DNA of 53,599 bases, taken from the NCBI GenBank assembly GCA_033763135.1, contig JANRKY010000341.1, forward strand, positions 1 through 53,599. Reading direction: 5' to 3'. The notes beneath the pieces were generated by a model. That model did not search any database. It worked only from the letters and a program-made list of their open reading frames with translations, and was not told the DNA's origin. Both the position numbers and the translations under genes were made by a program. Source of the DNA: DALYLB01 sp033763135. GTDB taxonomy: Bacteria > Acidobacteriota > Blastocatellia > RBC074. Below, in pieces: positions 1 to 8,352 of the stretch (its first letter is position 1; each line of letters starts with the position of its first letter).

Positions 1-14
1 GAATGTCTGAATCG

Positions 15-80
15 AAAACGAAGGCGCGAAGAAGACCGGCCTTCCCTCCCTTCGCGCTTTCGCGTCTTCGCGTGAGGCAA
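15..80. repeat. Fold-back repeat, CGCGAAG type
   Basis: A left arm around 15-33 (ACGAAGGCGCGAAG) is matched by an inverted right arm around 50-80 (CTTCGCGCTTTCGCGTCTTCGCG). The arms consist of repeated 7-9 nt CGCGAAG-like units. The same unit type returns at 40551-40574 and 40695-40720. The rest of the first 141 bases holds nothing recognisable. Confidence 0.6.
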
Positions 81-141
81 AACCTGACGCCGTTGCGGGT
101 CACCGCCGGGAGAGGGCGTTCGACCACAAAATCCGTTAGCA

Positions 142-585
142 TCATGGAATTTTGAGCGGCGCAGTGGCGAAGTTGACGCGGTATTTGCGGCTCCAGATCG
201 TGACGGCGCGGTAGCGGTGGAGATCGATCCCGACTGGAATATCGAAGCTTTGATCTCCTTCGGCGCTGCCGAGCGGCCCGAGCGCGATGAAGCCGGCCCT
301 CTCGACCGATTCGTTTTCCAGGCAATCGGCGGCGGCCACCAGGCAGACCTGCAGCTCGCGCCCCTCGCCCGTCTTGACCCCAATCAATCGCAGACGCCGG
401 GCGCCATCAGCCATTTGAACGATGACAGCCCTGCCGCTGCCCTTGTGCGCGACCGGGTGAAATTCACCCGCGGCCAGAATCTTGACTGGTCTTCCGGGAC
501 GATATTTCACCGCCAGCCAACCCGCCGCGCTGAGCAGCAGCACGGCGAGCATGACGGCAAGCGTTTTTATGACCTTTCGGTTCAT
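142..585 (-). CDS. DM13 domain protein, membrane-anchored
   Basis: This 147-residue protein has an N-terminal hydrophobic segment (residues 7-25) followed by one globular domain (about 35-140) with the DM13 pattern: G-x-F-H near residue 41, a G-x-A block, a central LRLIGV strand, then LGPLGSAEGDQ and an IWSRKYRVNFATAPL ending. DM13 domains are thought to act in extracytoplasmic redox or electron transfer, often through a conserved cysteine; here cysteines sit in LQVCLVAAADC. The ATG overlaps the stop of the upstream sigma factor gene by 4 nt (ATGA), so the two are probably translationally coupled. It does not look like a ZAS-type anti-sigma factor. The domain call is by pattern only. Confidence 0.75.
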   Translation of the reverse strand: MNRKVIKTLAVMLAVLLLSAAGWLAVKYRPGRPVKILAAGEFHPVAHKGSGRAVIVQMADGARRLRLIGVKTGEGRELQVCLVAAADCLENESVERAGFIALGPLGSAEGDQSFDIPVGIDLHRYRAVTIWSRKYRVNFATAPLKIP

Positions 586-1160
586 GCCCGCGCCTCCTCC
601 CTCAAACCATCGCCCGTTGCGCGCTTGGCGAAATGAGCCAGGTGAGCCAGGCCTGATAGATGTTGGCGCAAGATGCGCCGTCCACGGTTGAGCCGTGACA
701 TCACGGTGCCGATGGGGATGCCCAGGCGGTCGCGGATCTCTTTGTAGCTGAATTCATGCACGTCGGCGAGCATTACGACTTCGGCGTAATGCCGCGGCAG
801 TTTCCGGAATGCCTCGAGCATTTCTTCATCGTGCAATTCTTCCGGGACAGGGGCCTCCCAGGGCATGGTCAGCTCCACGGTCTCAAGCTCTTCGCGGAGT
901 TGCCCCTGGTTGATCCATTTGCGGCGGTGGTGCGACGCCACGTGGAAGAGAATCCGGTAGAGCCACGCCCGGCAGTTGGTCCCGAGCGTGAAGCTGCGCC
1001 ACGAGCGCCAGGCTTGCAGGAAAAGCGTCTGCACGATGTCTTCGGCCTCGCTGCGGTTGCCGAGCATGGACGTGGCGGCGCGCAACAATTCATTCCGATA
1101 AGGCATGGCTGTCGCTTCGAACTCCTTCAGTTGGATCATCTCGTTTCGATTCGTTTCCAT
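582..1160 (-). CDS. ECF RNA polymerase sigma factor
   Basis: A 192-residue sigma-70 family protein of ECF type. Region 2 spans about residues 17-85, with the core-binding stretch RSEAEDIVQTLFLQAWRSW and the -10 recognition segment NCRAWLYRILFHVASHHRRKW. Region 4 spans about 115-168, with PRHYAEVVMLADVHEFSYKE and the helix-turn-helix IPIGTVMSRLNRGRRILR that reads the -35 element. There is no region 3. It directs RNA polymerase to a specific set of promoters. The downstream gene overlaps it by 4 nt and encodes a DM13 protein rather than an obvious anti-sigma factor. It is divergent from the kinase gene across a 228-bp gap. The start used is ATG; a second Met lies 7 codons in. Confidence 0.92.
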   Translation of the reverse strand: METNRNEMIQLKEFEATAMPYRNELLRAATSMLGNRSEAEDIVQTLFLQAWRSWRSFTLGTNCRAWLYRILFHVASHHRRKWINQGQLREELETVELTMPWEAPVPEELHDEEMLEAFRKLPRHYAEVVMLADVHEFSYKEIRDRLGIPIGTVMSRLNRGRRILRQHLSGLAHLAHFAKRATGDGLREEARA

Positions 1161-1388
1161 TCAATCCTCCCCAAAATCGTTTCCCCCACGAAATTTCGTG
1201 AGTACGGAATTTGACAACCCCGTTGTGGGATAAACCATTGTCGTGAACGCGACGCCAGAGTAGCGGGAGGCCGGGTAGGAATTCTTAAACCCGCGCCTAA
1301 CAAATCCCAAAAAAAAGCCAAACGCGGCAATCTTCAATAAAATCAATCACTTCACCAGTTATATGCGGGTGTGAGCGGAGCGGCAAAA

Positions 1389-4196
1389 ATGATCGGCAAG
1401 ACCATTTCTCATTACCGGATTCTGGAAATGCTCGGCGCGGGCGGGATGGGCGAGGTCTATCGTGCTGAGGACCTGCGGCTTCATCGTGATGTCGCGCTGA
1501 AAGTGCTGCGTTCAGGGGGCGGTGAGAAGTCCGATAGTCATAGTCAGGAATCGAAGCGGCGTTTTTTGCGAGAGGCGCAGGCCGCTGCCGCGCTCAACCA
1601 TCCGAACATCGCGACCATTTATTCGGTGGAAGAATTCGACGCCGGCGAGGAGGCCAGCAGCTTCATCGCCATGGAATATGTTGAGGGGAAGACGCTCAGC
1701 CAATACGCCCGCGAGAAGAACCCGGGGCTGACCGAAGCGATCGAGATCGTGCTGGAGATTGCCCTGGCGCTGGAAGCCGCGCACCGTCGCGGCATCATCC
1801 ACCGTGATGTCAAACCGTCGAACGTGATGATCACCCACGACCGGCGGATCAAGGTGCTCGATTTCGGATTGGCGAAGTTTGTTCGAAAAGATGCCTGCCG
1901 CGACACGTTGGAAGGGCCTGAATCGGGAAGCCTGCACACCACACCCGGCCTGGTGATGGGAACGCTCGCCTATATGTCGCCCGAACAGGCGATGGGGGAA
2001 GATGTCGATCGCGGCAGCGACATCTTTTCGCTGGGTGTGCTGCTCTACGAATTGATCGCCGGCCGGTTGCCCTTCACCGGTGAAACGGCCGTTGCGATAA
2101 TCAACTGCCTGCTGCACGCCGAAGTGCCCGCGCTCAACCCGTTCAACCCGCAAGTCACGCCCGACCTGGAACGCGTCGTGCGGCGGATGCTGGAAAAAGA
2201 CCGGGGGCGCCGCTACGCAGACCTCGGCGAGGTGCGGCGCGATCTGGGCGCGATCAAGAATGCGAAACGGCGATATGAATTCGGCGAGTTTCAACTGGAC
2301 GTGAGCGAACGGCTGCTGATGAGAGACGGGGCGGTGATAGACCTGAAGCCGAAGGTCTTCGATCTGCTGGTCCTGCTGGTGCAGAACGCCGGGCGGCTGA
2401 TGGAGAAAGAGGCGATCTTCCAATCGCTCTGGCCGGACACCGTGGTCGAAGAGGCCAATCTTAACGTCAGCGTCTCGGCGCTGCGAAAAGCGCTGGGCGA
2501 CACCGCCAGCAACCCCCGCTACATCGAAACGGCGCCGAAGCGCGGCTATCGGTTCATCGCGCGCGTATCCGAGAAAGCGATCGCGCCGCCGCCAGCCGTC
2601 GTTGAAACTGAACGCCTCACATCTCCGCCGCGCGTCGTGGCGGCAAATAGCGACGCGGCGACGATCCTCGGTTCATCCGGAGAATTCAGCGCTCCGCCTT
2701 CAGGAGTTGGGCGCGCAAACCGCAAACATTGGCTGGCCGCATTCGCCGCATTATTGCTATTGGCGGCGATGGTGGTCTGGTTCTGGCCGCGCCTTTCCTC
2801 CGAAGGGCAACCCCGTACCATCGCCGTATTGCCCTTCAAAATGCTGGCGCGCCCCGATCAAAATGACGCCGACCAGGCGCTGGCGCTGGGAATGACCGAC
2901 GCGTTGATCACGAAGATGAGCGGATTGCCGATGCTGATCGTGCGGCCCACGAGTTCGGTCACGAAATACGCCGGCGCCAACACCGACCCCATCGCTGCCG
3001 GCCGGGAGCTGGAAGTCGAAGCCGTGCTCGATGGCCGCGTGCAGCAATCGGAGAAGGAACTGCGCATCACGGCGCAGTTGATCCGCGTCAAGGACGGCGC
3101 GACGCTGTGGGCGGGAACGATCAACGATTATCTGACCAACGTCTTTCAGGTGCAGGATTCGATCTCGGAGAAGATGATCGGCGCGCTCGAAATCAGCTTG
3201 TCGAAACAACAGGAGCGGCATCTCGCCAAACGGTATACGGAAAGCACCGAGGCCTATCAACTCTTCCTGCTAGGGCAATATCAGTCCGACCTGGGGACGC
3301 CGGACAGCTTCGATCGGGCGGTTAAGTACTATCAAGCCGCGGTGCAAAAAGACCCGGAGTACGCGCTGGCCTACGCCCGACTGGCCGACGCGCTGTTCGC
3401 GACCGGTGAATATCATACGGGTGAACGGAAATCGTTGCGACGGCAGAGCCAGGTCACCGTCGAGAAGGCGCTCGGCCTCGATCCGAATTTATCCGAGGCG
3501 CACGAGATGGCGATGTGGGCGAAACTGGCGATGAACTTCGATTGGGCAGGCGCCGAAAGCCAGATCAAGCAGGCCCTCGATCTCAATCCGAACAACCCGG
3601 CCGCACATAGCGCATATGCCTGGATGCTCATTGCTCTGGGGCGCATTGAGGAAGCCGCGCAGGAATCTGAAACCGCGATCCGGCTCGATCCGACCTCCAT
3701 TACGAGAATGATGGACCGCGTGAGCGTCCTGCGCGCCCTGCGCCGAAGCGCCGAAGCCGAAACGCTCGCGCGAAAGCTCGTCGAACTCAACCCGCAATTG
3801 GTTATTGGCCATCGCATCCTGGCGGCGGTGTTGAACGAACAAGGTAGATTCGATGAAGCGATTGCGGAACTCATGAAAGACGCCAGCCTCGACGGATACA
3901 GCAATGTGCCGATCGCATTGGGCGTCGCCTACGCGCGCAATGGAATGCGCACGGACGCCGAACGCGTGATCGCCGAGCGAAAGAAAATTCTGGGGAGCGG
4001 CGGAAGCAATTTCTATGGCCTTGCCACCATTTATGCCGCACTCGGCGAAAAAGACCGCGCATTTGAATGGCTGGAAAAATCCTATCAGGAGCGGGAAATC
4101 CCGATCTTCTCCATCCGGCGTGATTCCGCGCTGGAACCGCTGTATTCCGATCCCCGATTCGCGGACATGCTGGGGCGAATGGGGCTGAAGCCCTGA
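1389..4196 (+). CDS. Membrane Ser/Thr kinase fused to OmpR-type DNA-binding domain and TPRs
   Basis: A 935-residue multidomain protein. The PknB-type kinase domain (about 1-275) has the glycine loop LGAGGMGEVYRAED, catalytic HRDVKPSN, DFGLAKF and YMSPEQ. An OmpR/CadC-type winged-helix DNA-binding domain follows (about 290-390: YEFGEFQLDV to YIETAPKRGYRFIARV). After a proline-rich linker comes one membrane helix (WLAAFAALLLLAAMVVWFWP), then a TolB-like segment (TIAVLPFKML) and C-terminal TPR repeats. Kinase and DNA-binding domains would be cytoplasmic and the TPR part outside. I start at ATG 1389 because a GGAG lies 8 nt upstream and homologues begin MIGKTISHYRIL; an in-frame GTG lies at 1371. 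Substrates and target promoters cannot be read from sequence. Confidence 0.92.
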   Translation: MIGKTISHYRILEMLGAGGMGEVYRAEDLRLHRDVALKVLRSGGGEKSDSHSQESKRRFLREAQAAAALNHPNIATIYSVEEFDAGEEASSFIAMEYVEGKTLSQYAREKNPGLTEAIEIVLEIALALEAAHRRGIIHRDVKPSNVMITHDRRIKVLDFGLAKFVRKDACRDTLEGPESGSLHTTPGLVMGTLAYMSPEQAMGEDVDRGSDIFSLGVLLYELIAGRLPFTGETAVAIINCLLHAEVPALNPFNPQVTPDLERVVRRMLEKDRGRRYADLGEVRRDLGAIKNAKRRYEFGEFQLDVSERLLMRDGAVIDLKPKVFDLLVLLVQNAGRLMEKEAIFQSLWPDTVVEEANLNVSVSALRKALGDTASNPRYIETAPKRGYRFIARVSEKAIAPPPAVVETERLTSPPRVVAANSDAATILGSSGEFSAPPSGVGRANRKHWLAAFAALLLLAAMVVWFWPRLSSEGQPRTIAVLPFKMLARPDQNDADQALALGMTDALITKMSGLPMLIVRPTSSVTKYAGANTDPIAAGRELEVEAVLDGRVQQSEKELRITAQLIRVKDGATLWAGTINDYLTNVFQVQDSISEKMIGALEISLSKQQERHLAKRYTESTEAYQLFLLGQYQSDLGTPDSFDRAVKYYQAAVQKDPEYALAYARLADALFATGEYHTGERKSLRRQSQVTVEKALGLDPNLSEAHEMAMWAKLAMNFDWAGAESQIKQALDLNPNNPAAHSAYAWMLIALGRIEEAAQESETAIRLDPTSITRMMDRVSVLRALRRSAEAETLARKLVELNPQLVIGHRILAAVLNEQGRFDEAIAELMKDASLDGYSNVPIALGVAYARNGMRTDAERVIAERKKILGSGGSNFYGLATIYAALGEKDRAFEWLEKSYQEREIPIFSIRRDSALEPLYSDPRFADMLGRMGLKP

Positions 4197-4223
4197 TGAA
4201 TGCGCTTATGACGCTTTTCACTT

Positions 4224-4820
4224 TCATGCGACCTGGTCACCGGCGTCGGAAGAGGAAAAACGGAACAAACGGAAAAAACGGAATACACGGAGCCAGCCAT
4301 TGTATGGTCCGGTTGTTCCGTTATTTCCGTTTGTTCCGTTTTTCCTCTTCTTCATGGCGAATGCGAATCGGGTCGCATGCATTTGAAAACTGCTGTACTT
4401 ATGCCTGGCGGCCAACGCCGGTTGTTTCGGATGCACTCCGAGCCAGTTCACGCGCCCCGACTTCAGGTCGTAGATCGCGCCGACAACCTTGAGCTTTCCG
4501 GCCCGCACGCGCGAGCGAATCGTCTCGCTGCGTTTGAACAACTCCTCGATCGAATGGAAGACGTTGGCGTGGATGGCTTCAGGGATCAGATCGCTCCCCG
4601 TCAGTTCAGGGCGCCCCTCTCGCGCGGTCCGCACGGCGGGTTTGATATGCGCCAGCAATGGCGGAATGCTCCCGCGGACTTCAGCGTGCGTCACTGCCGC
4701 CGTCACCGCGCCGCAGCCGGTGTGGCCCAACACGACCAGCAACGGCGTTCCCAAATGCTCAACGCCGTATTCGGCTGAGCCGGTTTCATCCACCCCGCCG
4801 ATATTGCCAATTACGCGTAC
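4224..4820 (-). pseudogene. Beta-carbonic anhydrase, N-terminus lost
   Basis: The frame keeps the second half of a beta-class carbonic anhydrase: VRVIGNIGG, then SAEYGVEHLGTPLLVVLGHT with the zinc-ligand pair GHTGCGA, and the C-terminal KLKVVGAIYDLKSGRVNWLG. The first ~80 residues, including the CSDSR motif with the first zinc cysteine and its Asp, are missing. Immediately upstream at about 4820/4821 the sequence switches to the right end of a TnpB-type insertion element. The C-terminus runs on past the usual family end into the fold-back repeat at 4248-4353. The product cannot bind zinc normally, so I call it a pseudogene. The missing 5' part was not found beyond the element. Confidence 0.85.
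4248..4353. repeat. Fold-back repeat, ACGGAACAA type
   Basis: The left arm 4248-4291 (GGAAGAGGAAAAACGGAACA and onward) is the near-perfect inverse of the right arm 4314-4353 (ending CCGTTTTTCCTCTTCTTC), with about 22 nt between. Both arms are built from 8-9 nt ACGGAA-type units. It lies between convergent genes and may work as a bidirectional transcription stop. It also supplies the C-terminal reading frame of the broken carbonic anhydrase gene. Confidence 0.75.
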
Positions 4821-5122
4821 GTTGACATCCTCCCGCCACTAAGCGCCAGGCGGCGAAAGAAGTTTTGAAAAGCGAGATCGACGCGATTGATCGTCTCTTG
4901 AAGGACCTGCGAATGGATTCTGGCGATGTCCGCGCGTTCTTTCTTGATCTCGGGCAGTTGGGCCGATTGCTCTTTTTTGCCGATCGAAACGCGGTTCATC
5001 CGCGAGGCGTCGCGTCGCTCCTGAACGGCCGCGTTGTAAAGCTCGCAAAGCAATTGAAGCCACATCTCGAAAGCGGCGACGACCTTCGCCGATGGCTTCA
5101 ATTTATACTTGTATGCCTTCAT
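4811..5122 (-). pseudogene. TnpB (OrfB) N-terminal fragment
   Basis: About 85 residues match the start of IS200/IS605 TnpB proteins: MKAYKYKLKPSAKVVAAFE, CELYNAAVQERRDA, LPEIKKERADIARIHSQVLQ and DLAFQNFFRR. Full-length TnpB is about 380-420 residues; here homology stops at FFRR and the frame then reads through the element's right-end hairpin (LALSGGRMST) to a stop inside the carbonic anhydrase remnant. All RuvC catalytic residues and the zinc ribbon are missing, so it cannot be an active nuclease. Confidence 0.85.
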
Positions 5123-5150
5123 CGGGGGCGAAGTATAGCATCTTGCCGGC
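4821..5150 (-). mobile_element. Internally deleted IS200/IS605-type (TnpB) element
   Basis: The right end, read on the minus strand, is the short hairpin CCGCC...GGCGG followed by GGGAGGATGTCAAC (4821-4858). This resembles the 3' ends of TnpB elements, where the omega-RNA scaffold stops and flanking DNA becomes the guide. Directly beyond it lies carbonic anhydrase coding sequence. The tnpB 5' end (to 5122) is joined straight to this right end, so about three quarters of tnpB is missing. The left boundary is uncertain; a possible -10 (TATACT, minus strand) lies just before the tnpB ATG. No tnpA is present. Confidence 0.6.
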
Positions 5151-5195
5151 GCGTGGAGCGCTGGTTGAAATCATTACGTTTCACAAAAAATCGCG

Positions 5196-5283
5196 CGTCA
5201 CGTGACGGCGAGCCATCCCGGCGAAGCGCCGGGATGCGAAATTCATCTCCACCCAAGCCGTCAAGATACGGCTATGGGTGGAG
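5196..5283. repeat. Cluster of perfect hairpins, possible mobile-element end
   Basis: Three foldable blocks lie in tandem in the gene-free stretch 5123-5547. These are a 12-bp palindrome CGTCACGTGACG (5196-5207), a 10-bp stem with AAG loop CATCCCGGCG/CGCCGGGATG (5214-5236), and a two-tier stem CTCCACCCA-AGCCG/CGGCT-a-TGGGTGGAG (5247-5283). Such packed hairpins are typical of IS605-type ends or omega-RNA scaffolds, but I could not identify the element. The remainder, 5284-5547, contains no gene I recognise apart from the leader of the amidohydrolase. Confidence 0.5.
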
Positions 5284-5547
5284 TATTCTTTCGCGAAGGA
5301 AGGTAAAGAGAAACCGAGAAGAGCCAATATTCCTGCGGAAAAGCGCATATATCGCGTTGCCGCATCGCTTTAGCCAGATCGCAGGGGAGGAATCTCACCA
5401 TCCCCACCACTATATCTCCACCTCGTTTTGCGCCGGATGAGGCCGATAATTCCATGAGCCCCATCGATTTCACGATGGCGAGGTCGGATTGACTCTGAAA
5501 CCTTGTTTGCTTCATTGTCACTGACTCGTGAACTCAGGGAACTCACA

Positions 5548-7041
5548 ATGACCAGACTGCTTCTATTCTCAATTTTCGTGGGGCTTCTGCTTGGCGCGGC
5601 CACGCAAACGGATCGTCTCGGATCGCCGGCCGGAACGCTGGCGCTCACGCAGGTCACGGTGATCGATGCGACCGGCGGGCCGGCACAGCCGGAGATGACT
5701 GTGGTGATCTCCGGCGACCGCATCGTCGAACTCGGCAAAACCGGACGCGTGCGCGTCCCGAAAGACGCGGTTGTCGTGGAGGCCGGCGGCAAATTTCTCA
5801 TTCCCGGCCTGTGGGACATGCATATTCATTTGACGATCACGCCGGAACAGGAGGTGAGTCGCAGCGTCATTTTGCCGTTGCTCGTCGCGCATGGCGTCGC
5901 CGGCGTACGCGATATGGGCGGCGACTGGCAGCGGCTGCAACAGTTGCGGCAGGAACTGGCGGGCGGAAAATTGCGCGGTTTGCAGATCCTTACGCCGGGG
6001 CCGTTTGTCGATGGGCCGCAGCCGCCGGGAGCCTTCGTTCTTCCGGTCAGCGGCGAGGCCGAGTCGCGCCGCGCCGCGCGCAAGCTCAAGGCCGATGGCG
6101 TGGACTTTCTCAAGGTTCAGAGCGGGCTGACTCTCGCCGACTATCTTGCGGTTGCGGCCGAAGCCCGAATCGTCGGCCTGCCGGTCGTCGGCCACGTCCC
6201 CGAAGCCGTCAGCGCGTTCGACGTCGTTCGCGCCGGACAGCGAAGCATCGAGCATCTGTCGCCCGCGCTGCCCGGCGATGCCGGCTTGCTGCTGGCCTGT
6301 TCCGGCAAGGAGGCGGAACTGCGGGCGGAACTGCTGGCGCTGGGGCAGGCGTCCGCGCAGCCCAATGCCGACCGGCAGCAGCTCCGCGCCCGGCAGCGGG
6401 CGCTGCAGTCGCAGCTCTTTTCCACCTTCGATCGGGAGAAGGCCGGCCGCCTGTTCGCGCTCCTGGCGGAGAAGCAGATCTGGGTGGTTCCGACCATGAT
6501 CTGGGCGCAACGGTTCGCGCCGCTCAGCCCGGACGACCTGCCGGCCGAGCCCGTAATGCAGGCGATTCCGCTCACGCTCAAGAACCGCTGGGATCGCCGC
6601 AGAACCCAGGTCATTCAAGCCAGCACCGAGGACGATTTCAACTTTCGCCGGATGATCTTTGAACGCTCTCGCGACCTTGCGGGCGCGCTGCACCGCGCCA
6701 ATGTTCCCCTGCTGGCCGGCGCCGATGCGCTCGACGGGTATGTCGCGCCTGGATTCAGCCTGCATCAGGAACTCGAACTGTTCGTCGCCGCCGGATTGAC
6801 GCCGATGGAGGCCCTGCAGACCGCGACGCGCAACCCGGCGCGCTTCCTGGGGCAACTGGCTTCGCGCGGCTCCGTCGAAAAAGGGAAGCGCGCCGACCTC
6901 GTCCTTCTCGATGCCGATCCGTTGCGCGACATCCGCAACACCCGGCGGATTCACGCCGTCATCCTCGGCGGAAGGTTGATCGACTCCGCGGAACGGGAAC
7001 GGATGCTGCGCGCCATCGAGGATTTCGCTCGAAAGCACTGA
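5548..7041 (+). CDS. Secreted metal-dependent amidohydrolase
   Basis: A 497-residue member of the amidohydrolase superfamily (imidazolonepropionase/prolidase-like branch). An N-terminal signal peptide (MTRLLLFSIFVGLLLGAATQ) implies export. The fold is recognisable from VIDATGGP, the strand before the metal site LIPGLWDMHIHL (HxH), DFLKVQSG (candidate lysine), VVGHV, SIEHLSP and the late Asp segment LLAGADALDGYV, ending GSVEKGKRADLVLLDADPL. It probably hydrolyses amide or lactam bonds, for example in dipeptides; the substrate is not predictable. I start at ATG 5548, with AGGGA upstream, rather than 5503, since this gives a clean signal peptide. Confidence 0.88.
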   Translation: MTRLLLFSIFVGLLLGAATQTDRLGSPAGTLALTQVTVIDATGGPAQPEMTVVISGDRIVELGKTGRVRVPKDAVVVEAGGKFLIPGLWDMHIHLTITPEQEVSRSVILPLLVAHGVAGVRDMGGDWQRLQQLRQELAGGKLRGLQILTPGPFVDGPQPPGAFVLPVSGEAESRRAARKLKADGVDFLKVQSGLTLADYLAVAAEARIVGLPVVGHVPEAVSAFDVVRAGQRSIEHLSPALPGDAGLLLACSGKEAELRAELLALGQASAQPNADRQQLRARQRALQSQLFSTFDREKAGRLFALLAEKQIWVVPTMIWAQRFAPLSPDDLPAEPVMQAIPLTLKNRWDRRRTQVIQASTEDDFNFRRMIFERSRDLAGALHRANVPLLAGADALDGYVAPGFSLHQELELFVAAGLTPMEALQTATRNPARFLGQLASRGSVEKGKRADLVLLDADPLRDIRNTRRIHAVILGGRLIDSAERERMLRAIEDFARKH

Positions 7042-7062
7042 GCCGCAGCCGGCAACCGGCTT

Positions 7063-8271
7063 CTACTTCCGCTTCCCTTCATTCCAATAGATCTTGACGT
7101 TCTTTGTGCTCCGGCCAACGCCGATGATGTCGTTTCTGCCGTCGCCGTTGAGATCGGCGCAGATGAGGTCCTCGCTGCCGAGCCCTTTGGCGTCGAGGAT
7201 CTGTTTCTCCCACTTCGTCCCGGAGCGATCGACCGGGTGAAACAGATAGACGATGGCGTTTTCGGGCTTGCCCTCGGGCGCGCCGCGAAAGCCGACGACG
7301 AGCGAATCGACCTGTGTGCCGGTCAGATCGGCCGTCCAGACCGCGTGGCCTCCCTTGTGGTCGCGGATGAGCGTCTGCCGCTGCCAGAGGCCGCCCCCCG
7401 CATTCGGCGGCGTGTAGACGACGGCCTGGTGACCGTGCCAGGGCTCGACCGTTGCGAGATAGCGTTTCCCGCCCGGCAGCCGCCCGGCCTTGATCTCGCC
7501 CGCGCCCCGTTTTTCCGGATCGCCCGCGCCCAGCTGCTCCTTGCTCCACTTGCCCTCCGCCGTTCGCTTGAACAGAAAGACGCCCTCATAGCCGGCCGCG
7601 AGCAGCTCCTCTCTGCCGTCGCGATTCCAATCGACGGGCCAGACGTTGTGCGTGATGTGCAGCTCGTTGCTGATGATTTCCCGCTTCCAGGGTTCTTTGA
7701 AGGGCTGCGCCGGGCGGCGAAGGACATACAGCGCCGCGCCGCTCCCGTTCCACCATTCCGGCCCCTTGTTCTCCCGCCCGTGGAGGGGCGAACAGACGAT
7801 CTCCTTGCGGCCCTTTCCGTCGAGATCGATGACGCGCATGCGGTGCATCGTCGGCTCTTCATCGATCTTGATCGGCGTCCAGGGCCGATCGAGATCGGCC
7901 GGGCGCTGCAGCAGCCAGACCGTCCCGCCCGTCTTCGTGTTGCTCGGCTGCCAGTCGGCGCCGAGGATCAGTTCGAGCGCGCCGTCGCCGTCCACATCCA
8001 TGGCCTGAATGCAGACGGGCAGCCTGGGGAAGCCCGCCGCGATGACGCGCCGCTTCCACCCGGGATTCTCGTACCACACGACCTGATCGGGATTCTCGGT
8101 CACGGCGACGATGTCGAGCTTCCGATCCCCATTGAGGTCGGCCACCGTGACGGCATAGCCGACGCCGACCGCCGGATCGATGACCTCTTCCCGAAAACGA
8201 AATCGCCCTTCCTGGGCGAGGACGCTCGCGGACGAAAACAGCATGGCGCAAACGAGGAGCAGGCGTTGCAT
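7063..8271 (-). CDS. Secreted FG-GAP/VCBS repeat protein
   Basis: A 402-residue exported protein with signal peptide MQRLLLVCAMLFSSASVLAQ. The body is a seven-bladed-propeller-type array of FG-GAP/VCBS repeats, visible as recurring Asp-rich loops: VADLNGDRKLDIVAV, MDVDGDGALELILG, IDLDGKGRKEIVCS, VDWNRDGREELLAAG and ADLNGDGRNDIIGVG, several of them calcium-binding DxDxDG type. Such proteins act in surface binding or as catalytic propellers; no catalytic site is evident. The ATG at 8271 has GGGAGA upstream. A small hairpin (AGCCGG/CCGGCT, 7048-7062) separates it from the convergent amidohydrolase gene. Confidence 0.85.
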   Translation of the reverse strand: MQRLLLVCAMLFSSASVLAQEGRFRFREEVIDPAVGVGYAVTVADLNGDRKLDIVAVTENPDQVVWYENPGWKRRVIAAGFPRLPVCIQAMDVDGDGALELILGADWQPSNTKTGGTVWLLQRPADLDRPWTPIKIDEEPTMHRMRVIDLDGKGRKEIVCSPLHGRENKGPEWWNGSGAALYVLRRPAQPFKEPWKREIISNELHITHNVWPVDWNRDGREELLAAGYEGVFLFKRTAEGKWSKEQLGAGDPEKRGAGEIKAGRLPGGKRYLATVEPWHGHQAVVYTPPNAGGGLWQRQTLIRDHKGGHAVWTADLTGTQVDSLVVGFRGAPEGKPENAIVYLFHPVDRSGTKWEKQILDAKGLGSEDLICADLNGDGRNDIIGVGRSTKNVKIYWNEGKRK

Positions 8272-8352
8272 TGGGTTTTCTCCCTGGTTGGATTTGATGG
8301 ACGCCGTATTGTTGCGGCGTTGGAGAGCCAATACAAGCTCGCTCGGACAGAT

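Noticed and set aside
4865..5440. A 191-codon plus-strand frame opposite the TnpB remnant
   Set aside because: It runs antisense to tnpB and through hairpins, with no recognisable domain.
5261..5521. An 86-codon minus-strand frame as the missing carbonic anhydrase 5' end
   Set aside because: It lacks the CSDSR motif and any resemblance to the family N-terminus; no other family was recognised.
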